49,216 bases of DNA from Gammaproteobacteria bacterium (GTDB lineage: Bacteria > Pseudomonadota > Gammaproteobacteria > Xanthomonadales > Marinicellaceae), in NCBI GenBank assembly GCA_030430025.1, contig JAUIGR010000018.1, positions 1-49,216 on the forward strand. The letters are read 5' to 3'. Every line of letters begins with the position of its first letter. Position 1 is the first letter of the stretch. Positions 26,978 to 35,230 of the stretch are shown here, one piece after another. Both the position numbers and the translations under genes were made by a program. The notes under the pieces were generated by a model that saw only the letters and a list, made by a program, of their open reading frames with translations, searched no databases and was not told the DNA's origin.

Positions 26978-28072
26978 TTATTGACTGGTTCTTTCTAGTT
27001 GTTTTTCAATCAAAGTAGAAAAGGTGGTTTTATCGACAAGGAAGGCATCATGGCCTTGAATAGAGTCGGTGATGGTGAGGTGACTATCACAACCTGATCC
27101 TAATAGTAATTGATGTATGGTCTCTTGTAAGTCGGTGGGAAACAAAAGATCAGTATGTGCACCCACGACTAAAGCTGTTTCAAGACCCTTTTGGATCAAC
27201 GGATTTTGACCTTTTGCTGCGTAGCTGTGGCCATTGAACCAATCCATGGATCGAGATAAATATAAATAACTGATGGGGTCAAATTGATGAACAAAACGAT
27301 TGGCATGATGTTCTAAGTAGCTTTCTACTGGAAACTCAATACCAAATGCTTGATCCGGTACTTTCTTTAAACTCCTTGGAAATCGTTCATTCCATTCACG
27401 TGCAGAGCGATAACTTAGCATACCAATTTTTCTAGCAAACTTCATACCTTCTTCTGGCCACGAATCAACAGAATAGTATCCCTGATTGAAATTAACATCT
27501 TTCAATATGGCTTCTCTTTGTAGTGAACGAATAGCTGTACTGAATGGAGGTGATGTCATTCCTGAAGCGATATGAATTAAATGTCGAGTGTAATTGGGGT
27601 GGTTCAGTATTAAGGCTAACGCTGTCATGCCACCCATTGAAGGTCCAATGACTGTGTGTAATTGGCTAATGCCCAGTGACTGACACAGCAGAACGGCTGA
27701 ATGAGCGATATCTTCTACTGTTAGATCTGGGAAATTAAAGCGATATGGGTTTCCTGTAGTTGGGTTTTGAGAACATGGACCGGTTGACCCTTTACATGAT
27801 CCTAATGAGCTGGCACAAATGACGAACCATTTTTTCGTATTGATGGCTTTGTTAGTTCCGATCATAAACTCCCACCAACCGGCTGTATCATTAGAGGAGT
27901 GGCTGGCCGCATGTGAGTCAGCAGATAATCCAGTGAGTAACAAAATGGCATTGTTACCCTGCTCATTCAATTCTCCCCAAGTCTCATAAGCTAATATGCC
28001 TTGGTTAATATAACCACCACGGTAGAATGTATAGGGTTGAGGTAGTTGAAATTGTCGTAAATAGTTTGCCAT
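26978..28072 (-). CDS. metX: MetX-family homoserine/serine O-acyltransferase
   Basis: A 364-residue alpha/beta hydrolase acyltransferase. Key motifs are NAILLLTGLSADSHAA, SSLGSCKGSTGPCSQNP, the nucleophile elbow GPSMGGMTAL, an Asp in GAHTDLLFP and a His in SIQGHDAFLV. Members acylate homoserine for methionine synthesis with acetyl- or succinyl-CoA; some Xanthomonadales-type relatives act on serine for cysteine synthesis. The GSCKGSTGPCSQNP block departs from classical acetyltransferases, so succinyl-CoA and/or serine use is possible. That is inference. The gene is transcribed alone, 18 bp after a terminator for the upstream ABC operon. Confidence 0.87.
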   Translation of the reverse strand: MANYLRQFQLPQPYTFYRGGYINQGILAYETWGELNEQGNNAILLLTGLSADSHAASHSSNDTAGWWEFMIGTNKAINTKKWFVICASSLGSCKGSTGPCSQNPTTGNPYRFNFPDLTVEDIAHSAVLLCQSLGISQLHTVIGPSMGGMTALALILNHPNYTRHLIHIASGMTSPPFSTAIRSLQREAILKDVNFNQGYYSVDSWPEEGMKFARKIGMLSYRSAREWNERFPRSLKKVPDQAFGIEFPVESYLEHHANRFVHQFDPISYLYLSRSMDWFNGHSYAAKGQNPLIQKGLETALVVGAHTDLLFPTDLQETIHQLLLGSGCDSHLTITDSIQGHDAFLVDKTTFSTLIEKQLERTSQ

Positions 28073-28083
28073 AATGCTTAATC

Positions 28084-28113
28084 AAAAAAAACGGCTCTGT
28101 TGCCAAAGCCGTT
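28084..28113 (-). terminator. Intrinsic terminator of the GntR/ABC operon
   Basis: On the minus strand AACGGCT (28113-28107) pairs with AGCCGTT (28096-28090) over a 10-nt loop, then a run of T. It lies about 60 nt past the ABC permease stop and just upstream of metX. Confidence 0.8.
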
Positions 28114-28174
28114 GGGAAATTTTATCAGAAAAGTGACTTCAATGTTTAGGGCATCTCATTAATAGAGCTGTCCT

Positions 28175-29140
28175 TTAGGTTGTATTGCGGTACCTTCTAA
28201 TGAATATGGCCAGGGCAATACAAATTGTAGCGAATACAAATCCGTATGGTATTTTGATGCTGAATAGATTGTTATACATCGAAGACATAATCACCCATGC
28301 ATCAGTATGGCCATTGTTACCGGCTCCAATATGAATATTCTCTAACAAGTCAGCACGACTTTCGTAAGGAGACAAGGAATTAAGACCGATAGTACTCAAA
28401 GAAAGCATGAAATCTTTTAAACTGATGAATGCTTGACCTGAGAATGTGAAAGCAGCCATCCACCCTCTGACCATGAAAACCATGGCAGGGACACCCACTG
28501 CCCAGATAAAAGGGCGTCTTTTGGCCCAGGCTGAACATAGCAGTAGCCAGCCATAAATAGGTAGAGCCCATACTGCTTGTATGATGCTTCCCATCCCGAA
28601 AGCCAGCCAATGACCTATTAAGTCTGTATTAGCCCACAATAATGTGAAAGGGTTAGCTCCATTGATTAATAAAAACAAACTGAACAGTATCATACACAGT
28701 AGCTCAGTGATGATCAATATACCCCAAAAACACAGTGGTGCCACAATGATGGCTGCTACTAGTTTAGAAAGTACTGTGCTGAGATCAGAGATGGGAAGAG
28801 ATTTCCAGAACAGGATGCTTAAATCTTTTCTGTCATCAAATAGGCTGCCTAGTAAAAAGAAAAACACCACAATAAACATAACAAAATGGTGAAGTCCCTC
28901 CAAACCTGTCAAGAATGTATTGGTGATCACTTTGATATCTTCAGCCATGCGTAAGTTGAGTTGTTCGAGGCCTTGTTCAATGCCTTCACCACCCATCAAT
29001 TTAACGTTGACATTTTCAATTAATAAGTAGGCTAGTATCATCATTACGGCTGTGATAATACCAATGATGATAGGTGTTTTCAGAAAAGCACCCCGATGTT
29101 CCCAGTATTCTCTGAATAATAAAGCTTTGAATGTGTTCAT
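28175..29140 (-). CDS. ABC-2-type membrane permease
   Basis: A 321-residue membrane protein with about six helices: one near the N-terminus (IIIGIITAVMMILAYLLI), a pair around FVMFIVVFFFLLGSLF and further C-terminal ones, ending in a basic tail (FIRRYRN). LSILFWKSLPISDLSTVLSKL after the second helix is typical of ABC-2 permeases linked to YtrA-like regulators. It overlaps the ATPase gene by 4 bp, so the two are translated together and form one exporter. The substrate is unknown; related systems respond to cell-envelope antibiotics. Confidence 0.82.
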   Translation of the reverse strand: MNTFKALLFREYWEHRGAFLKTPIIIGIITAVMMILAYLLIENVNVKLMGGEGIEQGLEQLNLRMAEDIKVITNTFLTGLEGLHHFVMFIVVFFFLLGSLFDDRKDLSILFWKSLPISDLSTVLSKLVAAIIVAPLCFWGILIITELLCMILFSLFLLINGANPFTLLWANTDLIGHWLAFGMGSIIQAVWALPIYGWLLLCSAWAKRRPFIWAVGVPAMVFMVRGWMAAFTFSGQAFISLKDFMLSLSTIGLNSLSPYESRADLLENIHIGAGNNGHTDAWVIMSSMYNNLFSIKIPYGFVFATICIALAIFIRRYRNTT

Positions 29141-30000
29141 GCTGCATCCTCCTTCTCTTGCATTAGGGCAACAAACAAATCAGATACTGATGGGCGTTGA
29201 ACCTCCCCTAGTGTTTCTAAATAGTCACGGGAATCGGACTTGAATAACATGATGTGTTTGCCAAAAACTTTTCTTTCTGTTAGCGGTTTGGCGGACAGGG
29301 CTTGTTGATAATTATCCGCAGAGACCATAACTTCAAAATATTGACTGGTCAATTCCTCCATATTGGCATCAAGTACAATTTCACCTTCACGTATAAAAAT
29401 CACATCAGTTAGGATATGTTCAATTTCTTCAACCTGATGGGTAGTGATGATAATGGTGCGTTCATGGTCAAAATAATCATTTAATAAATTATCATAAAAT
29501 TCTTTGCGAAACAAAATGTCGAGTCCTAGTGTTGGTTCATCCAATACTAAGAGCTTAGCATCAATCGACATCACAATAGCTAAGTGTAATTGTGCTGTCA
29601 TCCCTTTTGATAGTTCTTTGACTTTGTGGCTCATGTTGACTTTGGTGTGAGACAAAAAATCTTTGGCTTTATCTATAGAAAAATTAGGGTGTGATTGCGC
29701 TGTAAATTTCAAGACCTCTGAGACTTTGATCCATTTGGGTAATACTGCAACATCCGCGATAAAGCAAATTTCTCTCATTAATTCTGCTCGTTGACGAAAA
29801 GGATCCAGTCCCAGTACTTTTAATTCACCATCACAGGAATCTAGTCCAAGAACAGCTTTTAACAGGGTGGTTTTGCCTGCCCCATTGGGGCCGATTAGTC
29901 CGACAATTTTTCCTTTTTGAACGGATAAGTTGACATTTTTTAGTGCTTGAAATTTTTTAAAGCGTTTATTGACATTTTGTGCCGATAAAATAGTGCTCAT
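29137..30000 (-). CDS. ABC transporter ATPase of the GntR-linked exporter
   Basis: A 287-residue ATPase with Walker A GPNGAGKTT, a signature reduced to LSKGMTAQLHLAIVMS (Lys and Met replacing GGE/Q positions, as in other ABC-2/YtrB-type ATPases), Walker B LLVLDEPTLGLD and the H-loop ITTHQVEEIE. It partners with the downstream permease. Its start overlaps the stop of the GntR gene by 4 bp. Confidence 0.9.
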   Translation of the reverse strand: MSTILSAQNVNKRFKKFQALKNVNLSVQKGKIVGLIGPNGAGKTTLLKAVLGLDSCDGELKVLGLDPFRQRAELMREICFIADVAVLPKWIKVSEVLKFTAQSHPNFSIDKAKDFLSHTKVNMSHKVKELSKGMTAQLHLAIVMSIDAKLLVLDEPTLGLDILFRKEFYDNLLNDYFDHERTIIITTHQVEEIEHILTDVIFIREGEIVLDANMEELTSQYFEVMVSADNYQQALSAKPLTERKVFGKHIMLFKSDSRDYLETLGEVQRPSVSDLFVALMQEKEDAA

Positions 30001-30368
30001 GTATTTCTCCCAATTTTTTCTAATGACTGGATTAAAGGTTGCGTATCTAGATTTAAGCGCTCAATTTTTTGTAATATATTAGGCCAAGCTTCTTCAAGAA
30101 AGGTAATTTGTTCTACATTTTTTAATGATTGGCGTGCGCCATCAAGTACGAACATCCCTAAGCCGCGTTTTTTTTCAACAAGTCCTTCATCGACCAATAG
30201 TTGCCAAGATTTGGATACAGTTAAGGGGTTGAGTTTATACTCCATCGCGACTTGCCTTACAGAAGGCAGGGGCTCACCTTCTGATAAGTCGCCAGATAGT
30301 ATCATATCTCGGACTTTGTCTTTGAGCTGAAGGTAAATGGGTTCTTTGTCATTCCAGTGAAAACTCAT
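29997..30368 (-). CDS. YtrA-subfamily GntR repressor
   Basis: A 123-residue regulator with the GntR winged HTH at residues ~8-75 (PIYLQLKDKVRDMILSGDL, then EPLPSVRQVAMEYKLNPLTVSK) and a short C-terminal helical dimerisation part, as in the YtrA subfamily. It is located directly before its ABC genes and probably represses the operon through the palindrome at 30592-30611. The ligand is unknown. Confidence 0.9.
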   Translation of the reverse strand: MSFHWNDKEPIYLQLKDKVRDMILSGDLSEGEPLPSVRQVAMEYKLNPLTVSKSWQLLVDEGLVEKKRGLGMFVLDGARQSLKNVEQITFLEEAWPNILQKIERLNLDTQPLIQSLEKIGRNT

Positions 30369-30372
30369 GATC

Positions 30373-30570
30373 CTAACCTAATTTGGGTATCAGTATTTTA
30401 ATTGAGTGTGTGAACTGGTGTGTTTTTAATTTATTTATAGGTTTAACAATTTTCAGGTCTTTGCTTTTACTTTGACCTGACTGACTCAGAACATGGCCCA
30501 GTGCTATGGAAGCACTGAGTGATAACACTAAGAGTCCGGCAGCTAATATATTTTGTTTAAAATAAGTCAT
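30373..30570 (-). CDS. Small membrane protein leading the GntR/ABC operon
   Basis: A 65-residue protein with one N-terminal hydrophobic segment (NILAAGLLVLSLSASIALGHVL) and a basic tail (KIVKPINKLKTHQF). It is either an uncleaved signal-anchor protein or a small secreted peptide. It ends 4 bp before the GntR start and is preceded by a GAGAAACAAGT ribosome site and the putative operator. I recognise no family. The tight spacing argues that it is real and coexpressed with the exporter. Confidence 0.55.
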   Translation of the reverse strand: MTYFKQNILAAGLLVLSLSASIALGHVLSQSGQSKSKDLKIVKPINKLKTHQFTHSIKILIPKLG

Positions 30571-30591
30571 ACTTGTTTCTCGTTACTTACT

Positions 30592-30619
30592 GTATTACTA
30601 TACTATAACACTAAGACAA
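30592..30619 (-). promoter_or_regulatory. Promoter with palindromic operator for the GntR/ABC operon
   Basis: On the minus strand TTGTCT (30619-30614) and TAATAC (30597-30592) are spaced by 16 bp. The spacer and -10 together form an imperfect palindrome GTnTTA-N8-TAAnAC (30592-30611), the half-site style expected of YtrA/GntR dimers. A repressor bound here would block the promoter. Confidence 0.6.
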
Positions 30620-30657
30620 AAAACAAGTATGAATGTAAGTAATGCAGCAAAATGTGA

Positions 30658-31161
30658 CTAATGGCAGGGCAGAAGTTTTTGAATTTTTTCTGGTTTTGGA
30701 TTGGTTTTTTTGAATGTGTCGATGGATTGAGCTAATTCGATCGGTAATGGTGGATTCAAATCAAGAAGTGGTAGTATAACAAACCAACGTTGGGCAATTA
30801 ATGGATGAGGAATAGTGAGGTTTTTAGATTGAATGCTTAAGTCGTTATATAGCAATATATCGATGTCTATAATTCTTTGGTGCCATCGGTGCGTTTTAAT
30901 TCGACCCATTTTTTCATACTCTATCTTTTTAATCGTAGTCAATAGCTGATGAGGCGATAAACTGGTTGTGATTTTTACTACTGAATTGATGAAATCGGGT
31001 TGTTCAGTGATGCCCCATGCCGGTGTTTTGTAAAAAGGTGCACTGGCGATGGTTTGTATTTTTGGTTGTTGATTTAGGTATTTGATGGCCGTTTTGAGTT
31101 GGCAGACTGGATTGTCTTGATTACTTCCTAAACCAAGAAATGCTGTGTTTTCCGCGCTCAC
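30658..31161 (-). CDS. folK: HPPK, 6-hydroxymethyl-dihydropterin pyrophosphokinase
   Basis: A 167-residue folate-pathway kinase that pyrophosphorylates 6-hydroxymethyl-7,8-dihydropterin. Motifs include FLGLGSNQDNP, APFYKTPAWG, PDFINSVVKI and the ATP/Mg region RWHQRIIDIDILLY, followed by IPHPLIAQRWFVILPL. It starts at GTG 31161, overlapping the pcnB stop by 4 bp, the same pcnB-folK order as in E. coli. Confidence 0.95.
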   Translation of the reverse strand: MSAENTAFLGLGSNQDNPVCQLKTAIKYLNQQPKIQTIASAPFYKTPAWGITEQPDFINSVVKITTSLSPHQLLTTIKKIEYEKMGRIKTHRWHQRIIDIDILLYNDLSIQSKNLTIPHPLIAQRWFVILPLLDLNPPLPIELAQSIDTFKKTNPKPEKIQKLLPCH

Positions 31162-32459
31162 AGCTCAGGTGTTGTTTTTTTGTGTTTAATGTGTTTGCCG
31201 AAGATCATGCTTTTGATACCTTCAGGTGACATGGTCTGGATATTTGTCCAGAATTCGGTTTGATGGCTGAGGTCAGTTTTGATTTGTCCACGAAGTAGCA
31301 AGAAATCATAAGCTGCTCTGAAACGAGGGTGGTGAAGTGTGCTGTAAACAGGTTTGCCCGACATTTTTTTAAATCGCAGTTGTAAGAGCCATATTTGTCG
31401 GATGCCATTCTGAATGGCTTTGGGTATTGCTAAATAAGGTCTCTGTTGTTCCATGACCAAAGTGGTTGCGGTATGCAGAGCATCATGTGGATTTTTCCCT
31501 TTGTTGATAATGTGTTGGTATGCAAGTAAGAATTCAAGCCAGAGCACACAGGCTGTTAAAAATACTGGAGTGACCGACTGGTTATTTTTTAGACGTTGAT
31601 CAGTATTTTTAAAAGCATGGTATAACAATGATTTCATCTTTTTATCTTTTTCAATAATTCGATCAGCGGCTGGAAACAGAATTTCAAATAGTTGTACTTC
31701 AATGAGTACGTCAAACGCATGTAACATATTGCCACAATGAAACATTTTGATTGCCTCATCAAAGAGTCGAGCTGTGGGTACATTTTTTAAGTTATTGCGG
31801 TTTTTAATAATACTTTTTTTTAGCTCATCCGATAAGTGTAGCCCTAATTTGGAGTGAAATCGAACAGCTCTTAGCATTCTTACCGGGTCTTCTGTGAAAC
31901 GGCTATCAGGATTACCTATGAGTTTCAATTGACCTTGTTGTATGTCTTTGACACCACCTGTATAGTCAAGGATAGTTTGGGAGTTAATATCATAATACAG
32001 GGCGTTGCAACTGAAATCTCGCCGAAGCGCATCTTCATCGACCGCTCCAAATACATTGTCACGGATGATTTGTCCTTTTTTGAGTAATAAATCACCACTT
32101 GAGCCACCTCTAAAAGTGGCAATCTCATAAATGGCATTGCCCATGTAAACGTGAGCTAAGCGAAATCTTCTGCCAATCAAACGGCATTTATTGCGAAAAA
32201 CGGATTTAATTTGCTCTGGGGTTGCATTGGTGGCAATATCAAAATCTTTTGGGTGTAGTCCAAGCAATAAGTCACGCACAGCACCGCCCACGAGGTAAGC
32301 ATCAAAGCCAGCCTGTATCAGCATATCAATGATTTTTTTTGCATGGCCCGCAATTTCCTTATGTGGTAATTGGTGTTGGTTGGCCTTGTACTGAGTCAAT
32401 TGCGGATCCATCAAGTTCTTTTGTTCTGTTCCATTGCCCTTAGTAGTATAATGCCTCAT
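31158..32459 (-). CDS. pcnB: Poly(A) polymerase I
   Basis: A 433-residue class II nucleotidyltransferase that adds poly(A) tails promoting RNA decay. Key parts are YLVGGAVRDLLLG, the catalytic KDFDIATNATPEQ, RLIGRRFRLAHV (typical of PcnB rather than CCA-adding enzyme), DALRRDFSCNALYY and EDPVRMLRAVRFHSKLG. ATG 32459 is used; an internal ATG at 32411 (MDPQLTQ) is also possible because the first 16 residues are poorly conserved. It is divergent from fdxA, whose -10 element overlaps the region just inside this start. Confidence 0.94.
   Translation of the reverse strand: MRHYTTKGNGTEQKNLMDPQLTQYKANQHQLPHKEIAGHAKKIIDMLIQAGFDAYLVGGAVRDLLLGLHPKDFDIATNATPEQIKSVFRNKCRLIGRRFRLAHVYMGNAIYEIATFRGGSSGDLLLKKGQIIRDNVFGAVDEDALRRDFSCNALYYDINSQTILDYTGGVKDIQQGQLKLIGNPDSRFTEDPVRMLRAVRFHSKLGLHLSDELKKSIIKNRNNLKNVPTARLFDEAIKMFHCGNMLHAFDVLIEVQLFEILFPAADRIIEKDKKMKSLLYHAFKNTDQRLKNNQSVTPVFLTACVLWLEFLLAYQHIINKGKNPHDALHTATTLVMEQQRPYLAIPKAIQNGIRQIWLLQLRFKKMSGKPVYSTLHHPRFRAAYDFLLLRGQIKTDLSHQTEFWTNIQTMSPEGIKSMIFGKHIKHKKTTPEL
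32447..32452 (+). promoter_or_regulatory. -10 element of fdxA
   Basis: A perfect TATAAT, 31 bp before the fdxA start. The -35 at 17-bp spacing is weak (TTCTGT at 32424). It lies at the beginning of divergent pcnB. Confidence 0.5.
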
Positions 32460-32483
32460 GATCTCAAATCAAGGAGCAATTGA

Positions 32484-32813
32484 ATGACTTTTGTAGTCAC
32501 CGAAGCCTGTATCAAATGCAAATATACTGATTGTGTGGAAGTATGTCCGGTGGATTGTTTTCATGAGGGACCCAATTTTTTGGTGATTGACCCCGAAGAG
32601 TGTATTGATTGTACTTTATGTGAGCCCGAATGCCCTATTGAGGCTATTTATCCTGAAGATGATTTGCCAGAGGGTCAGGATAAATTTATTGCTATCAATG
32701 ACGAGTTGTCTAAAGTTTGGCCTGTTATTACTGAAATGAAAGATGCTCCTGATGATGCTGACGAATGGGCTCAAGTAGAGAAAAAAATACACCTATTAGA
32801 TAGAAGCGAATAA
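32484..32813 (+). CDS. fdxA: 7Fe ferredoxin (FdxA)
   Basis: A 109-residue ferredoxin carrying one 3Fe-4S and one 4Fe-4S cluster. Cys pattern: [18 protein letters not shown], then [23 protein letters not shown]. The C-terminal ~50 residues form the extension of Azotobacter-type FdI proteins. AAGGAG lies 7 bp before the ATG. It supplies electrons to unidentified partners. A weak GC-rich hairpin at 32828-32851 follows, then repeat copy C. Confidence 0.95.
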   Translation: MTFVVTEACIKCKYTDCVEVCPVDCFHEGPNFLVIDPEECIDCTLCEPECPIEAIYPEDDLPEGQDKFIAINDELSKVWPVITEMKDAPDDADEWAQVEKKIHLLDRSE

Positions 32814-32868
32814 AAATGTCATACAAACCGCGCACATAGTGTAGCGTGCGGCCCTTCATTTTGTTAAT

Positions 32869-33052
32869 TTGTCAACCCTGAAAAGTCCATCCTGACCTTT
32901 TCCAGATTCGGTTAAAAAACACTTAACCGCAAAAATACGATTTTGCTGATGTTTTTTGACCTCACTTGAGCCTGACAGCTCAAGGTGGCACTTCCATGTG
33001 CCACACCATCGACCAGAAAAAAGTTTCTGGAAAACTTTTTCACGTTCGACTA
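32869..33052 (+). repeat. Dispersed structured repeat, copy C (compact form)
   Basis: The copy runs from GTCAACCCTGAAAAG to GTTCGACTA and shares over 100 bp with copy D in the same orientation. It has the perfect palindrome GTGGCAC/GTGCCAC (32985-32991 and 32998-33004) and the AAGTTT..AAACTT hairpin shared with copy A. It lacks the ~70-bp segment ending TGGTCGAAAAAATGTGC. It ends 12 bp from the stop of the BamC-like gene and lies in its 3' region. Confidence 0.88.
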
Positions 33053-33063
33053 ATTTGTACAAA

Positions 33064-33678
33064 TCATGGTTTTTGGGTTGCCTTATCAAAAATATGGGCA
33101 AACAAATCATCTACTACTTGAGAGGCTGGTGCCTGGCCATTTATGTCACTTAATGTGATCAGGTTTCTGCTTGGTTCTACACTACAGTCAAGCTGGTATT
33201 GCCCCGACTGGTCTTGATAACGACTTTTGATTTTGAATAATTTTTTGAAAAAACCTTCATCAGCAACTTCTTTTGCGATTGGATCGTAATAGTTTAATTT
33301 GACTTGGCAGTTTTCTGGACTTTCATCAATTAATTCCCAGTTGCTACCGAAATCAATAATCATTAACTCCCAGGGACTGACATTATTGTATATCTCTATG
33401 GTCGGCAGACCATTGATGTCGTTGATCACAATATCTTCATTTTGGCTTCTTCTTTTGGCAAAAGCCATGGCAGGTGGACGATCATCAGGGACAATTTCAG
33501 TGCTTGTTTGTATTGGTGGTATCTCTAGGTTATTACTTGTGTTGGGCATATCACTACCGTTTACTGCTTTAAGCGTTTCGTGGGTTGAAGCAGTTAAATA
33601 AGGTTCTTCTTTGACCATCTTGCTGCAAGCTGTAATGGAGCTAATAAAAATCAGTATTGTCCAGATTTTATGATTCAT
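33064..33678 (-). CDS. bamC: BamC/NlpB-like outer-membrane lipoprotein (short)
   Basis: A 204-residue lipoprotein with lipobox SITAC. The segment after the Cys, EEPYLTASTHETLKAVNGSDMP followed by NNLEIPP, resembles the extended N-terminal stretch of BamC that runs along BamD. One helix-grip-like domain may follow (VSPWELMIIDFGSNWELIDES). E. coli BamC is much longer and has two such domains, so this looks like a single-domain version. Position directly after dapA, overlapping it by 11 bp, mirrors dapA-bamC in other Gammaproteobacteria and is the strongest support. Function in the BAM complex is inferred. Confidence 0.68.
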   Translation of the reverse strand: MNHKIWTILIFISSITACSKMVKEEPYLTASTHETLKAVNGSDMPNTSNNLEIPPIQTSTEIVPDDRPPAMAFAKRRSQNEDIVINDINGLPTIEIYNNVSPWELMIIDFGSNWELIDESPENCQVKLNYYDPIAKEVADEGFFKKLFKIKSRYQDQSGQYQLDCSVEPSRNLITLSDINGQAPASQVVDDLFAHIFDKATQKP

Positions 33679-34573
33679 ATTGGTATTCTTCTTTGATTGA
33701 GTTCAAAATGGGGTTGTACGATTGTCCAGATATATTCATACGGGTCAAGGGTTTTCTTATTCCTGTTCCGATGATGTTGCAAGCCATTAATGCACTTTTA
33801 ACAGGGCCTGGGTTGGGTTCAGCAGATAACAGTTTGTAAATGGGTTGTAATGAATTGTTGATGTTTTGTGCTTGAATGTCATCACCAAGCTGTATAGCCG
33901 AACATATTGATTTAAGGGTATGGGGTCTGATATTAGCTGCGACACTGATTACGCCATCAGCTCCTTGCTGTATGGCGGTCAAAAAACTATCGTCGTCCCC
34001 AGAAAGCACAGCAAAATCTTTAATCTTAGACAGTCTGCTGATACGATCCATGTCTATTTTGGCTTCTTTGATGCCAATGATATTATCATGTTTGGCTAAA
34101 ATGGTTGTTGCTTCTGTAGTTATGTCCATTCCTGTTCGAGTTGGGACGTTGTATAAGATAATAGGTAGTGGAGAATCATTCGCAATAATTTGGTAGTGTT
34201 CAATTAGTGCAGGTTGAGTCACACGAATATAATATGGTGTTACAACCAGTACAGCGTCAGCACCTAGGTGGTGAGCAATTGCGTTTTTGTGTGATACTGT
34301 GGCTGGCGAAATAGCGCCTGTACCTGCGATCACTTTAATATCGCTTTTTTGCGTAATTTGTACTGCCGTTCGGATTAATTCTTCGTATTCACTCTCCTGC
34401 AGCATAGCTGACTCACCTGTGGTGCCCGCCACTACTATACCATCTGAACCAGCGCGAATATGCCAATTAATTAAATCCTTCCATTGAGTAAAATTAATCG
34501 AACCATCTTCGTTCATTGGCGTTACCAATGCGACTATGCTACCTGTCAGATCTTGTGAAGTGATTGTTGCCAT
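33668..34573 (-). CDS. dapA: 4-hydroxy-tetrahydrodipicolinate synthase
   Basis: A 301-residue DapA that condenses pyruvate with aspartate semialdehyde in lysine/diaminopimelate synthesis. Motifs: GTTGESAMLQESEYEEL, VVTPYYIRVTQPALIEHY, YNVPTRTGMD with the catalytic Tyr, GIKEAKIDMDRI with the Schiff-base Lys, and LSGDDDSFL. Length matches the family. It is followed by the overlapping bamC-like gene. Confidence 0.96.
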   Translation of the reverse strand: MATITSQDLTGSIVALVTPMNEDGSINFTQWKDLINWHIRAGSDGIVVAGTTGESAMLQESEYEELIRTAVQITQKSDIKVIAGTGAISPATVSHKNAIAHHLGADAVLVVTPYYIRVTQPALIEHYQIIANDSPLPIILYNVPTRTGMDITTEATTILAKHDNIIGIKEAKIDMDRISRLSKIKDFAVLSGDDDSFLTAIQQGADGVISVAANIRPHTLKSICSAIQLGDDIQAQNINNSLQPIYKLLSAEPNPGPVKSALMACNIIGTGIRKPLTRMNISGQSYNPILNSIKEEYQYES

Positions 34574-34649
34574 GTGAGGGATTAACCCTTGTCTCTGATT
34601 TTTAAAAAGGCATAATTATAAGCTTTTTATTCAATAGGAACATTAAACA

Positions 34650-35117
34650 ATGGTTAAAATAAACCAGAAAGTTTGGCAGCAAAACCATCTTGGCACACAG
34701 GCAGAACCAGTGAATTTCAGTGAATTACCAGAGGCTTATATTGTTTTATTTTTTTATCCTCGGGCTAATACACCGGGATGTACTAAGGAAAGTATTGCTT
34801 TTGGTGAGCTATTGAATGCATTTTCTGATATTAACTGTGCTGTATATGGCATATCAGCAGATCCTTTGAAAAAACAACAAAATTTCAAAGCAAAATATGA
34901 TATGCCTATTGATTTAATTGCAGATACTGAAGAGACCTTGTGTCATGCGTTTGATGTGATTAAAGAGAAAAATATGTATGGTAAAAAGTTCATGGGTATT
35001 GTTAGGAGTACTTTTGTTTTAAATTCAAAGGGTGAAGTGCTGGCTGAATGGCGTAAAGTTAAGGTAGATGGTCATGCGGAAGAAGTTTTGCAAACGGTTA
35101 AAGGTCTGGCAGGGTAA
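34650..35117 (+). CDS. bcp: Bcp/PrxQ-type peroxiredoxin lacking the +5 resolving Cys
   Basis: A 155-residue peroxiredoxin reducing alkyl and lipid hydroperoxides. The active site FFYPRANTPGCTKES has peroxidatic Cys44. The resolving Cys of E. coli Bcp, five residues later, is Ile49 here. Other cysteines are Cys63 and Cys98; Cys98 (TLCHAF) matches the third Cys of E. coli Bcp. The enzyme may therefore work as a 1-Cys type or use another Cys or partner. Start ATG 34650 fits family length. The gene is divergent from dapA. Confidence 0.88.
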   Translation: MVKINQKVWQQNHLGTQAEPVNFSELPEAYIVLFFYPRANTPGCTKESIAFGELLNAFSDINCAVYGISADPLKKQQNFKAKYDMPIDLIADTEETLCHAFDVIKEKNMYGKKFMGIVRSTFVLNSKGEVLAEWRKVKVDGHAEEVLQTVKGLAG

Positions 35118-35230
35118 TATTAAGGTTTATTTTTTTAAGTAGGTGAATTTGTATTTCGAACCATATCAGTATGCTAGTCTATCATGCTGTATAATTCGCT
35201 GTTTTTGTAGCATCGGCATGAAAGTTTAAG

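Noticed and set aside
28084-28113. Hairpin upstream of metX as a SAM riboswitch terminator
   Set aside because: No SAM-riboswitch core fits in the short space, and the hairpin is well placed as terminator of the ABC operon.
32828-32851. GC-rich hairpin after fdxA as terminator
   Set aside because: The stem has a mismatch and no T run follows, so it was not listed as a separate feature.
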